Below are positions 1-10,563 of a stretch of 64,000 bases of DNA, in pieces. This stretch comes from Siniperca chuatsi (taxonomy: Eukaryota > Chordata > Actinopteri > Centrarchiformes > Sinipercidae). Location: positions 25,614,001-25,678,000 of the forward strand of contig NC_058042.1 of assembly GCF_020085105.1 (NCBI RefSeq). The letters are read 5' to 3'. The notes beneath the pieces were generated by a model, which made no database searches, had not been told where the DNA came from, and was given only the letters and a program-made list of their open reading frames with translations. The first letter of the stretch is position 1, and every line of letters begins with the position of its first letter. The translations under genes were made by a program, and so were the position numbers.

Positions 1-2
1 CT

Positions 3-1769
3 GCCTTCCCATTCGGACCATACTCTTCCTCTAATTCACCCTCATCAAGTATGGCCCAGCTACACCCACAGCCACAGCATCAACAGCCCTTTCGCTCCAG
101 CACCCCACCTCTCTCACATCTCTTCCACCAAGGATCTACAGGTGGAAGCACAGGGTCAGGAATAAGTGGAGGGGCAGTTGGAGCCTGTGGTGGTGCTACA
201 GGGTGGTCTTCAGGTGGAGCGGTCGGAGGGTCTGTGGAAGGAGCCACTGGAGGAGACACTGCTTGGGCTGGAGAGGACTTTACAACTGGAACAATAGAAG
301 TGACTCCTGGGGGGCACTTTATGTTGGGAGGAGCTACTGGTGGATCAGTAGGAGAGATCTCAGGGGAATCAATGGGAGGGATATCTGAAGGATCTGTGGG
401 TGCTGCTTGTGGCAGGTTAACAGGTGGGGCATCAGGTGGACCAGTAGGGGGTGTTCCTTGTGGGCCAATAGGAGATGCAGCCAGGAGATCAATGAGAGGG
501 ACTTCTAGAGGATCAATAGGACGAGCATCTGGGGGATCAGTGGGAGGGGCTTCTGGAGAATCACTGGTAGTGACGACCACTGGAGGATCGTTAGGGAGGG
601 CTTCTGGTGGATCAATGGGAGTGGTTTCCGGGGGGTTGACAGGAGGGGCCTCTGGGGGGTCAATTGGAGGGGCTTGTGGAGGACCACTTGGAGGGGTTTC
701 TGGTGATTCAATGGTAGGGAATCCTGGAGGATCGTTGGGAAGGGCTTCAGTTGGACCAACAACTAGCCATATAGGAGGTTCGAGTGGGCCAGGGGGAGGG
801 GTGATTGGAGGACATATTGGCAGAGCAGCAGGGGAGGCAGTAGGGAGCCATATAGGAGGGTCTACAGCTTGTCCTGTAGGAGAGACTTCTGGTGGAATTA
901 TCGCTGGACTTAGTAGTTCCTCCTGTTGTCAGAGTCCTATATCCACGAGCTCGTCCAGCCCTATGCCTGGTCAGCTTCTTCATAGTCAGCCACCACCCAA
1001 GCATCCTCAGGTGGCTCCTTTGCAGCAGTTTGCTGGGGGAGGCAGGACTACCAGTGGCTTAAACCTCTTCCATTCCCCTCCCCAAGACTCTCCATCTTCT
1101 AGTAGAGGACAGCACAGCCAGCAGCCTGCTGAGAGCTCGCCATCTTCCCTCAGCCATTTTAGCCTGGCAGGCCTCCAGTCTGGGTTCCTGCCTCACCAGA
1201 TGTCCCTGGAGAGGTCTGCCCTGGCCTCCCTGGCCCAGTATGGTTCAGCAAACGCCTCCCCCTGCCTTACCCCCGTGGCGCCCAGCCCTACTATTCAAAG
1301 CCCAGTGGCAGGCAGGACTTTCCACTATAGCGACCCTTCCAGTGCCACAGGATCCCACAGTTCTCTGCTCATGCCTCAGTCTTCTCTCTCTTCACAGCTT
1401 CCCAGCCAGCCACACACAACAGGGAGAGATTCTCCACTGGGCCGCTTTTCCGAGGACCTAATGCTTTTATCCAGCTCGCACCCATCTCTGCCCCAGGAGG
1501 TGGCCCAGGCTTTAGGCCACCATACTCCTCGCTCCTCTGTGGAACCTGGATATTACCCCTCACCCTTTTCCTCACCCACTCTTGTGCCCAAACCCTGTAG
1601 CTCAGTGCCAGGGCGCATGACTCCTCCAATCCAGATGTCTCCGGGGCACCCTCACCAGACACAGTCCCCTGGGGCCTCCCCGGCCTTGCCTCTACGGAGG
1701 GGCTCTACAGCCTATTCATCAGATCTAGAACCTCAAACTGTCCGCTCTAAACTACCTTCCAATTTGTGA
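3..1769 (+). CDS. hcn4: HCN4 channel, C-terminal cytoplasmic part (last exon, 5' partial)
   Basis: Hyperpolarisation-activated, cyclic-nucleotide-gated cation channel of the plasma membrane, which carries the pacemaker current. Only the distal C-terminal tail lies here. The pore, voltage sensor and cyclic-nucleotide-binding domain would be further left. The frame is open from base 3, so the ATG at 51 is probably an internal Met rather than the start. The identification rests on the C-terminus: a block around DLMLLSSSHPSLPQ resembles a conserved HCN4 tail block, and the protein ends in VRSKLPSNL, with the SNL tripeptide that binds TRIP8b in HCN1, HCN2 and HCN4. Between these lie Ser/Pro-rich segments and, at 333-743, 17 degenerate Gly/Ser octapeptides. 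The stop TGA is at 1767-1769. I am confident of the HCN family and fairly confident of HCN4 rather than a paralogue, because the KLPSNL ending matches HCN4 best. Confidence 0.87.
   Translation, partial: AFPFGPYSSSNSPSSSMAQLHPQPQHQQPFRSSTPPLSHLFHQGSTGGSTGSGISGGAVGACGGATGWSSGGAVGGSVEGATGGDTAWAGEDFTTGTIEVTPGGHFMLGGATGGSVGEISGESMGGISEGSVGAACGRLTGGASGGPVGGVPCGPIGDAARRSMRGTSRGSIGRASGGSVGGASGESLVVTTTGGSLGRASGGSMGVVSGGLTGGASGGSIGGACGGPLGGVSGDSMVGNPGGSLGRASVGPTTSHIGGSSGPGGGVIGGHIGRAAGEAVGSHIGGSTACPVGETSGGIIAGLSSSSCCQSPISTSSSSPMPGQLLHSQPPPKHPQVAPLQQFAGGGRTTSGLNLFHSPPQDSPSSSRGQHSQQPAESSPSSLSHFSLAGLQSGFLPHQMSLERSALASLAQYGSANASPCLTPVAPSPTIQSPVAGRTFHYSDPSSATGSHSSLLMPQSSLSSQLPSQPHTTGRDSPLGRFSEDLMLLSSSHPSLPQEVAQALGHHTPRSSVEPGYYPSPFSSPTLVPKPCSSVPGRMTPPIQMSPGHPHQTQSPGASPALPLRRGSTAYSSDLEPQTVRSKLPSNL
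333..743 (+). repeat. 24-bp coding minisatellite, 17 degenerate octapeptide units in hcn4
   Basis: The translated frame reads as consecutive eight-residue units with the consensus [A/V/I]-S-G-G-[S/P]-[V/I/L/M]-G-G. Examples are ASGGSVGG, ASGGSMGV, VSGGLTGG, ASGGSIGG and ACGGPLGG. I count 16 units of eight codons plus one of nine codons (TTTGGSLGR), 137 codons in all, so the frame is kept throughout. Flanking Gly-rich sequence on both sides looks like older, more decayed units. The insertion falls in the low-complexity tail, outside any folded HCN domain. Confidence 0.85.
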
Positions 1770-2935
1770 GGATTGATCACACCCTCCTGTGCTCCTCCAA
1801 ACTGAAACACTGAAACACACACAAACTATCTCCATGTGTGGCATTCTTTTCTTTCTGTCTTCACTGTGTTCCACCTCTCATTTTACAAAGATCTTAAATT
1901 TACTGTGATTTAAAAGACACTTTACCGGGTAACTCGGAGCTCTAGAATACTCTATATTTGTTTTATGCTTTGTCCTCTTTTTTATTCATATATTCTGTAA
2001 ATAGATAGAGATATATTTAAATGATAAGTTAATCAAGGGACTAGGAGGGTGTGAAAAATGATCTCCATTTAAAGGACAGTCCTTTTCTTTATTTCTATAA
2101 CTATGCCAAATTCATCTGGTGATGTTTGGGATAACAGATTCAATGGACTACACAATAATACTCTTTTTCAGCAGGAACCTATGCACTAATACCTGCATGT
2201 ATAAAGGTTTTTTGTGTGTTTAAAAAAAGTATCTTCATTTTTAGCTGAAACAACATGCTTCGACACAGGCTGACTCTTATACCATCTCATACAGGATCAC
2301 ATATTGTTGATCCTTAGATGTGTCTATTAGATTGTACTTATTTATCCTCTGTATAAACTTTTCAAAACCTTATAAGAGATGGAGAAGAGATTTTAGGAAA
2401 CCAAAAAGACTTTTCCTGTGGGGAAATAATTCACCTCCTCTTGCCCCAACAATCCTTATTTTATGCCATTTTATCGTAATAATAGTGTTTTTTGAAACAG
2501 GGGGAGAGGGGTTCAGCGAGCTACCCTCCATTTCAATATTGAGACATAACAGTATGTGAGTGACTGGCTTTCTGCAGAGTCCTCAACCGTGTCCTAACAA
2601 GCTCACTTTGTCTTCCAAGCTCATGCCGCTAATGTGTGTAGAAAGCATGTGTTGTTTTTCTTCCTGACTGTGTGCAACTGTTAATGTGTGAGTGTCAGTG
2701 AGAATAAGTGTGTGATTCAGTGGAACAGTCGGATGCAAGGCAGGACTTTTCCCTGGACTGATCAAAAGGAAGTTTGCCTTTTTCCACACAAAAACTAGGA
2801 CTTCCATTAACCACAGCTTGTGTGTTGCATTTTGTAGCACTCAGATTGTTCAAAAACAAAAAAGAGTCAAGTATATAAAGCCCCAAAACTAGACTGTCAG
2901 TCATTGAGCAAATAAAGTACATACCGTACACAAGC
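1770..2935 (+). other. hcn4: Probable hcn4 3' UTR
   Basis: AT-rich sequence with no long reading frame follows the hcn4 stop. The first canonical AATAAA on the plus strand that I find is at 2911-2916, so cleavage shortly after it would give a 3' UTR of about 1.15 kb. Longer forms are possible; another AATAAA lies near 4973, inside a transposon copy. Confidence 0.45.
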
Positions 2936-3164
2936 TGAAATATCTGAAAAGTGCTGGAAATGGAAATATGCCACTTGATATTTGATTTGTGCATTACTTC
3001 TTCTACTGTAGCTGCTATATGGTCAACATAGACATGTTCCCATTGAAGGCCAGTTCTGAGTTTGAGATGTTGAATGTATGTACATTTGTTGTTATTAAAA
3101 GTAAGTACTGTAGCTATGGTAGATGCACTGAAGGCACAACGCCCCATGGGGTTAAGAGACTGTT

Positions 3165-3335
3165 CCATAACTAAAAAGGTCATTGGTTCAATATCTTTGA
3201 CAGGCGTTTTCATCAGCAGCCATTTCTTCTGCCAAAGTGTCCTTTAGCAAGACACAGAACCAATACTGACTAAACTGTTGGAAGGCTGGATATATGACTC
3301 AGTAAGTTGCCTAAAACAGCCCACTCTTTACTGAA
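3165..3335 (+). mobile_element. Degenerate tRNA-derived SINE fragment
   Basis: A B-box-like GGTTCAAT at about 3183 is followed by AGTGTCCTTTAGCAAGACAC. This phrase recurs in near-identical form in the better copy near 10.4 kb, where it is TATCCTTGGGCAAGACAC. The rest has decayed and the boundaries are approximate. Confidence 0.5.
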
Positions 3336-4893
3336 TAGTCTCCATAACGAACTACTGCGCTGCTTCTGTAAGCTTTCTTTTAGCACATGAAGGGGCAGTG
3401 AAGACTTTGGCAACCACTGGTTTGAGTTTTGTCACAGTAAACATTTTAAAATGTACTGCACATTGTTTAATATTTGCTTCAGTTTTGATTGCATTGCTGC
3501 TGGTATTTCTGAATTCATATAACATACACTACATACAAAAATCAAAGATGGGAATAGGTCCATCATATATGTGTTTTCATTCAGAATCTGGGGGCACTGT
3601 CAGAGAGCCTTACATTGGTCATGAAAACTGAATACACAGCAGAGCAAGGTATCACTAAACTCCCAAAGGAGAGGAACAGTGATATGCTTCTACATGTTTG
3701 TCTGTAGCTCATCACCAGGACAGTACTGGGTTCCACTCAAACAGCTGAGTCCCTAACTCAGTCACAGCACTCAGCCACAGCAACCTAATTTAACAAGACA
3801 TGTCTGTAATCCCTTGACCCTCGCAGGCTATCATGGACTCTCATACAGGGGTGCACAGTGACCACGCTTTCCCCTCATTACAATCCCCAGAAGTCCCTAT
3901 ACTGTAATAAGGTATAGCAATACACGACCTGACACACAGCTGCACAAATGCACATTTACAGACATGCACACAACCATAATAGCACACAATGACTGCTCCT
4001 GGCAAAAATGAGAAATCTTCAACAATCTTATTTGTTATCCACAACATTTTATGTTGTTGAAAATATCCTTGACTGAATTTGCAGAAAGCGAATCTCTTTA
4101 TTTAGCCAGTAGTTCTTAACACTTTTATGATTAGGGATTTAATGTATGATTTTTGTTGAAGACATGAATTCATGTACTGTTACCCAAGGAAGACTTGGGA
4201 TATTAATATAACATTTACATTTTTTATTTTTCATCCATTTTAAATAACAGTTTAGTCTTCGATCACAAGCAACTTGCTCTAAGTGGAAATGGGCACACAT
4301 GTACATCCCTATATTCATAGCCTTGTCAGACATTGGGGCAACTCATTAAATATCAAAATTCTTCTATCAACCTAACCTGTGTTTTAAGCAACACTGTTGA
4401 TGATGTGTTAATATTAGGGTGCATTGTGTTGTTTGATGATGTATTTCCTTATTTTTGTTTGGATAACTGGCCAAATGTAGACATAATTTTGTGATAATTA
4501 TAAGATCATTACCAGTACAAAAAAAATCAATTTCTACAAAAACGTTGAATATGAGAAAATATCAGCAAATATCGGCAATCAGAATTGCCTCAATAGTCCA
4601 ATGCAACACAACTGACAAACTTGCGTTTTGCAAGTACACGCAAAACCAGCACCTGAATGCAATATGTCCAGGCATGATCTGTGTTTCAGTCCTTATGTGA
4701 AATGTAGAATATCAACAACTGACATAGAATTAGACTCTAACTCTATGATTATTTGGCTTATCATTACAGAATCACTCTTGAATTAGATTACAATGGTGAA
4801 ATCAATAACGGATCATAGCTTTTATCTGGATCCACATGACCTTTTCATGGTCTTCGCAATGCTAGAGCAGTGTTTTATTCTACTCACCCACAT

Positions 4894-5195
4894 TTAAAAC
4901 TAGGGTAGGTAATGTATTTCAGAAGCATTTTTTGTTATTTGTTGAAATTGTCTTTACATCCGACAGCAATCAATAAATCAAATGCTCTGATTGTGTAATA
5001 AGCCCATCCTATGATTGACTGGCCTACCTACCTGCCTACCTGCATGCACTCTGCCTGTGCACTCTGCACATGAAAATGTGTTTTGGGGAAATGGCTTTGG
5101 AGGGAGGCCCAAACGGAGGGGGTGGGATTTTTTTGGTTGGTACTTTAAATATCTAATCTTGCTAGTTTTTCCAACATTACCTACCCTAGCTTTAA
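4894..5195. mobile_element. Non-autonomous DNA transposon (MITE) with 22-bp terminal inverted repeats
   Basis: The left end TTAAAACTAGGGTAGGTAAT and the following GT are repeated in inverted orientation at 5174-5195 with one mismatch in 22. The 302-bp element has no coding capacity. A related partial copy lies at about 15.36-15.58 kb. Both ends carry TTAA, as in piggyBac-type target duplications, but the inner termini do not look like classical piggyBac, so I leave the superfamily open. Internal features shared with the sister copy include a CCTACCTACCTGCCTACC tract and a CATGCACTCTGCC box. Confidence 0.75.
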
Positions 5196-8100
5196 CACCA
5201 TGTCTACATCTGCAGTAAATAGCTATCTGAAAGGCTGAAACCCAGCCCGGGACTCTTTAGACCATCATCCAGAGGGGCAAAGGGGTGGGAGGGACAGAGT
5301 TCTGCGACAAAAATGACAGAAAACAAACACATAGAACTGTTTCACCTCTGGAATACTGATTGTCTGCACAGTGTATGCTTTTAAACCTTGGTCTTCCTGT
5401 ACCTGCTAGCCTTGCACTGCACAAAAGCAGACAGACTGCTGTGCCTCGCACATCAGGAAAAAGTCCCCTTTTTTCCTCACAATATGACCTTATTAAGGTG
5501 TGGAGTTGGAAAACAGTTTGGAGCCTGTCTGTGAGACAAAGGCATATATGTGAGGAAGAATTGATGCACTGAGCGAACGATATAGTCGGACTTTCAGCCA
5601 CGGGGAAGACAGGTAGACAGACACCCAATGGGGTACTCATGCTGACGGGGTACTTGTTTCTCGGGGGACTTTCAGCATGTCGCCTCTTTCCTTATGATTG
5701 TTCCTGAGTGCTAGTGGATGTTTGTCAGTGTGGTATTGATTGGAAGTATATGAGGGAAAGCTTTGAGTGTAGCTATCTAGCTAGCAGCTAGTGTTTGGGT
5801 GTGTGTGTGACTGTGTTTCCCACACTGCCTGGCAGGGTCGATGGCTGGGGCTGGACGCTGTCAGAGGAGGGTGGGACAGGGAGGCACAGATCATAGCTTA
5901 CGGAGAGATAGACACTGGACAGGGATTGATTAGTTGGCCTGAACTTAGTCTGGTCCATCATGACAGATAAGTGGTTTAGGGGAGGGTTGGTTGGGAGCAC
6001 TGTGTATCAGCTGAATCTGTCACTGTCAGTTAGACAGCAGACACGATCTGCGTGTCTGTTTCATCTGGGCCAGCGTCTTTGCAAAATCTCCTGTCTTGGA
6101 CTTTTTATGCAAGAAAACTGCCAATTTTTATGAAATTAAGAAAAGCAGTTTTTGATTGATGACCATGTAGCTTTTAAATGATGGAATGGAAATGAAAAGG
6201 GGTTTCATAATAATTTTCTCAACTCACAGAAGACCATGTAATCCTTCATTCTGAGTAAAGACATGAAAATAACCGAAAATGGAGTAACAAGATTTTCACC
6301 TGACAGCAATGTTTATTCTTCAAGGCGATTTGCTATTTCTATCCTCCCAGACTATTTGCTGCAGCCTCATCTGTAGCGTAATGTTGTATAGAGACAGTAG
6401 TTTTTTAGAGGAATCAGCTGGGAATTAGATAAGGAGGCTTTGAAACTTTGTGTCTTTTGAGATATGCGAATAAAGAAAAACAACTGTGACTCACTCACTC
6501 ATGCAAGGAACTATTTTCATCATGTCTCCCATGTCATCCATCTAAACGTGAAGAAAATGGCTGTATGAGAGCAACAGAGGAAATAGCAATGAAGGGCAGA
6601 TGAAGGATCACGCCAGCTGCCAGCGTTCTGTCCAAACACTCCAAGCTACTCTGTTCAGAAATCAGTGGAAATAGTGGGAAAACACCTGACATGTCTGTGT
6701 TTTAATCTTGGAATGAATAGTTTCATTTTAAAATCTTGCACTGGTATGAATTGGTTGCTCTATTTTAAGTGAATTTAGGTCAGGGCTACCTGGTCTTGGG
6801 AATATAACTGTGTATTTTGGGGTAAGAAAGAAAATTTATGTAAATTCATAATGTTTGGCAGAAGTCATTACTCTTTTCCTCTGCCTGAGGCCATACCTGG
6901 CTCTGGCCCTGCTGTTGGCCCGAGGTAGATGTGTTGTGAAGCAGCCAGCAGGTTTGTAAGTTGCTTCGGTGTAACCCCCCCATCACAGAGCTTTGGTGGA
7001 GCTCCACATGGCACCTCTGTAACATTTCCAATTCATGGTTGTTTCTGTAACACTAATTCTCAGATTCTGTTTGGTGCACCTCCAATTTCGCTGCCTAATC
7101 TTAGCCTCCCTCTCCCTTTGTGCTGCCCTACTCGCCCATGAATATGGGTTGATGAATCAGTGATGCACACTAATGAAATCATTTGCTATGATTGAGGATT
7201 AGATGTAGCAGTAGTGGAATTGAACCTGCAATTCCTCTGGGGAGAAGAAGGCACGTGTGTTTTTCCCGAGGCTCTCGTTATTCATTCATGACCACAAATT
7301 CTTCCCACCCCTCCAACAAACGCTCAATTTATTTTATACACAGGCACCAGAATCAAGTGTTCCGCATGACGTAATGTACCTCAGAGTGATTGGATATGAT
7401 ATGACAATTGCTATATGTGGTGAAAAGTTTTGTTTATCGTAGCGTCTAACACAGCTGACCTCTTTTGCTGCCGCTCTAGTGAGATGGAATAACACGACAG
7501 TAATGTTATTGTGACCACAAAGTGGGCTGTTGGGCAGTGTAACCTGGATATGACCTAGTTTAGGGATACCATGCAACAGCGGGGAGCATATAAAGTCACT
7601 CTAAGGCTGAGGGGGTTGGGGGTGCAGAAAGGGCACGTTCATATTACATTTGGAGAGATGAGGGTTTTCATTAAAAATCCTGCTTCTCGAAGCTGTCTTT
7701 CATTTGCTGAAGTATGTACTATAATTCCACTTAATCTGATGTTGGGAAAAGGACCTATTTATATTTCTGTATTTATTTTAGACTCTCTTAATAAGTGATG
7801 TCATCACCATAACAGATAATGATCACCAAATTGTGTGTATGTACAGAGTTCATAACATGCCCATGATTTTTAAGGAAACATGTCATTTGCATTGTATAAT
7901 CTCTCTACTTTGATGCAGCGCAGGAGTGGGACATTTTTGTTACATGATGCTACAGACCAAGACTTTCTACCTGAAGGCTCAACCTTTTTGTTTCATGAAG
8001 GCAGTGACTGGTTCAACACTTCTTATGAGGACATGCGACCTTTTGGGGAGGACAGTATTTTGACCGCTTTGCTATTGATCAATGGATATCTATTTTTTCT

Positions 8101-10357
8101 GCATTTAACACGGGAACTATGGGAAAAAGCAATAAGGGAACTGTACAGGTATGGTGTGACTGGATGTGTAGCCTGCAGGACATTGCACTGACCCATACGA
8201 CAACCACAAACACAGCAGCCGTGGCTCGTAGTTTGTGTGGCAGTGAAATGAGTGAGGCAAAAACTGTATTGTCGATAAGCACACATACTGGATGAAATAA
8301 AACGGTATAGAATAAAATATAAGGAACACCTGCCTGGAGTTTTTTTTTTTTTCTCTCTGTCCACATGCTGCATGCTCTGAATTAGACTTCACAAAGTCGC
8401 TGAGACATACCACAGTGCATTATGCACACCTCTGACACCATTTTTATTGTACCTTTTTGTCTACCTCTGTGTATGTATGTTCTGGCAAATTTGCGTGGTT
8501 ACTCTAATTGTATTTCCCCTCTATCTTGTGAGAAGCATCAGTAAGCAAAAGTCTTTCGCACACACGTACACATTCACTCACAGATGCACACAAAGGGCGG
8601 TCAAGAGACAGGTGAAACTCCTCAGAATGCTGGAAATGTTGGCAGACATGTAAAAAGGAGGACAGTCTGGGTCTGCCCCTGTGAGCACTCAGCCATCTGC
8701 TTCATTAGAATTCCCCCTTGAGGTAACCTTCCCTTCTCCAAGAGGAACTCATTGAAAGTGAAGGGCTTTGTTTTAGATTGTCTATTGTAATTACGCATTA
8801 TTCTTCTCCTGCCTGCTGAGAGGAGAGGAGCTGGCTTACAGCCGCCCGCTCAGCATCAGATGGCGACAAAAAAAGCACACAGGATCGTGGCGTAAGCGGT
8901 GCGTGGCTGCCGCTGCCACGTGAGCCTCCTGTACGCTGCCTCTGTGTTTTGTGCAGCGGGCCAGATCAGCGAGGACACAGTGACATCCTCGCGGTTGAGG
9001 TGACTGTCTCTCTGCTGCCATAGAGGGACGACCAGCACTAATGCCTTCCTCTGCAGCATCTGGGATAATCTGCTCTAGTTCTCCTTGGGTCAAACTCAAC
9101 AGTAATTAATCCTACCATTACCCTGCAGGCCTCAGGGTTAAAGCACTGTATATGCGTGTGTCTCAAGTTTTGTCTCTTTTTCCAGATAGCCCTTTTCAAC
9201 TCCACACTAGTGCTGGAGCAGGGAGAAAGCATGCCTCAACTTTTACATAAATGAAAATGTTTTAATGATGACATTTGAGAGAGACGTGGGGATTTGGGTG
9301 GATTTCAGTCGGCCAGAGGGATGAAACTTCAGTGTCCTGAAAGTTTAAGATCTGTACAGAGCAAAGGATCAAACGTAGAGTTGTTATGTAAATTCAGTAC
9401 ATAAAAAGTGCCATTATCTTGTTTTCAACATCCTCTTTTTTTGTTTTTTCCCTATCTTACGGACCTGTTGTATTTCTAAGTTTGTTTTTAAGGAAAAATG
9501 CTTTTACTTTTTCCATATCTTCTCACGATCATAGCATGCAGGCCTGGCACTATATTTTTTTGGCAGCCCAGGGCCCAGAGCACTCAAAAACACACACAGT
9601 AACTACAGCACATCCGTATTAGTGCTTTTTTTCCTCTAAAACCCTGCCGTCAAAGCCTTTTGACATCTGCCAGTTAGTTCTCAAATATTGTCCAAATGCC
9701 AACTTTGCAATGCTCCAGCTTTTGATGCGCATGGCTGAAAGTTTTTGTGTCAGTGTGTATGTGTGTGTCCATGCACGTGGGTGACTCTGTATTTGTGTAT
9801 GTATATTGGGATTAAGTTCATGAAAGCATACGCATGGATAACATCAGAAAGATGGCCACAGGTTGCCAACCTCATGTCCTCACTCTGCCTCTTGCCCTGA
9901 CCACCCACCACCCCGCCCTTGGTCCTCTGCTCACTCTTTCCCTCTCTTGCTGAAAAATCCTGATGGTCAGAAAGAGGCCATATGTGCCCTACTTAGAGGT
10001 AGAGAAAAGTGCTGACAAAAAAGTATTAGAAATAAAAGGTGGCACATGAGCTCAAGGACCAAGCTAATAGTTCCCATCACCAGGAGAAGACATGTGATTA
10101 GTGGTGAATGTGTCTGTCAAATAGGATGTTCTTGTGTATTATTAACTCATGGACTTTGATGACACTCTATATTCCAGTGGTGGAAAGTAACTAAGTGTTG
10201 TCAAGTTGGGGCCTATGAGTTGTTAGTAGTTCCATGAAAGAGACATTTCACCTCTAAACTTTTCACATGGTTTCATTTAAATAAATGCTTGAAGCCCAAT
10301 GAGATAAAACTATCCAACATATCACAAAAAAGCAAAGATTTTCAGAACTTTGTTTTT

Positions 10358-10563
10358 CTCCATCCACTAATCATAGGGTTGGCGGTTCGATCCCCAGCTC
10401 CTACTGTCCACATGTCAGAGTATCCTTGGGCAAGACACTGAACACTGAATTGCTCCCAATGCTTAGGCCACTGCCTTGCATGGTAGCTCGCTGCCATTGG
10501 TGTGTGAATGGGTGAATAAGAGTCAAATTGTAAAGCACTTTGGATAGAAGCTATATAAATGAA
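10358..10563 (+). mobile_element. tRNA-derived SINE, 5' truncated
   Basis: A Pol III B box (GGTTCGATCCC at about 10384) opens a body with the phrases CCTTGGGCAAGACACTGAA, GCCATTGGTGTGTGAATGGG and AAGCACTTTGGATAGAAGC, then CTATATAAATGAA. This layout matches a SINE family I recognise as widespread in percomorph fish, with an L2-like tail. The A-box part of the tRNA head is missing or decayed. It is not a functional tRNA gene. Confidence 0.75.

Noticed and set aside
80-580. Pro-rich 166-residue open frame on the minus strand opposite hcn4
   Set aside because: It is the antisense of the Gly/Ser repeat array: GGN and TCN codons read backwards as Pro-rich codons. No independent support.
10380-10450. 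Possible tRNA gene because of a clean GGTTCGATCCC B box
   Set aside because: No cloverleaf arms or A box fit, and the flanking sequence is a SINE body with an L2-like tail.
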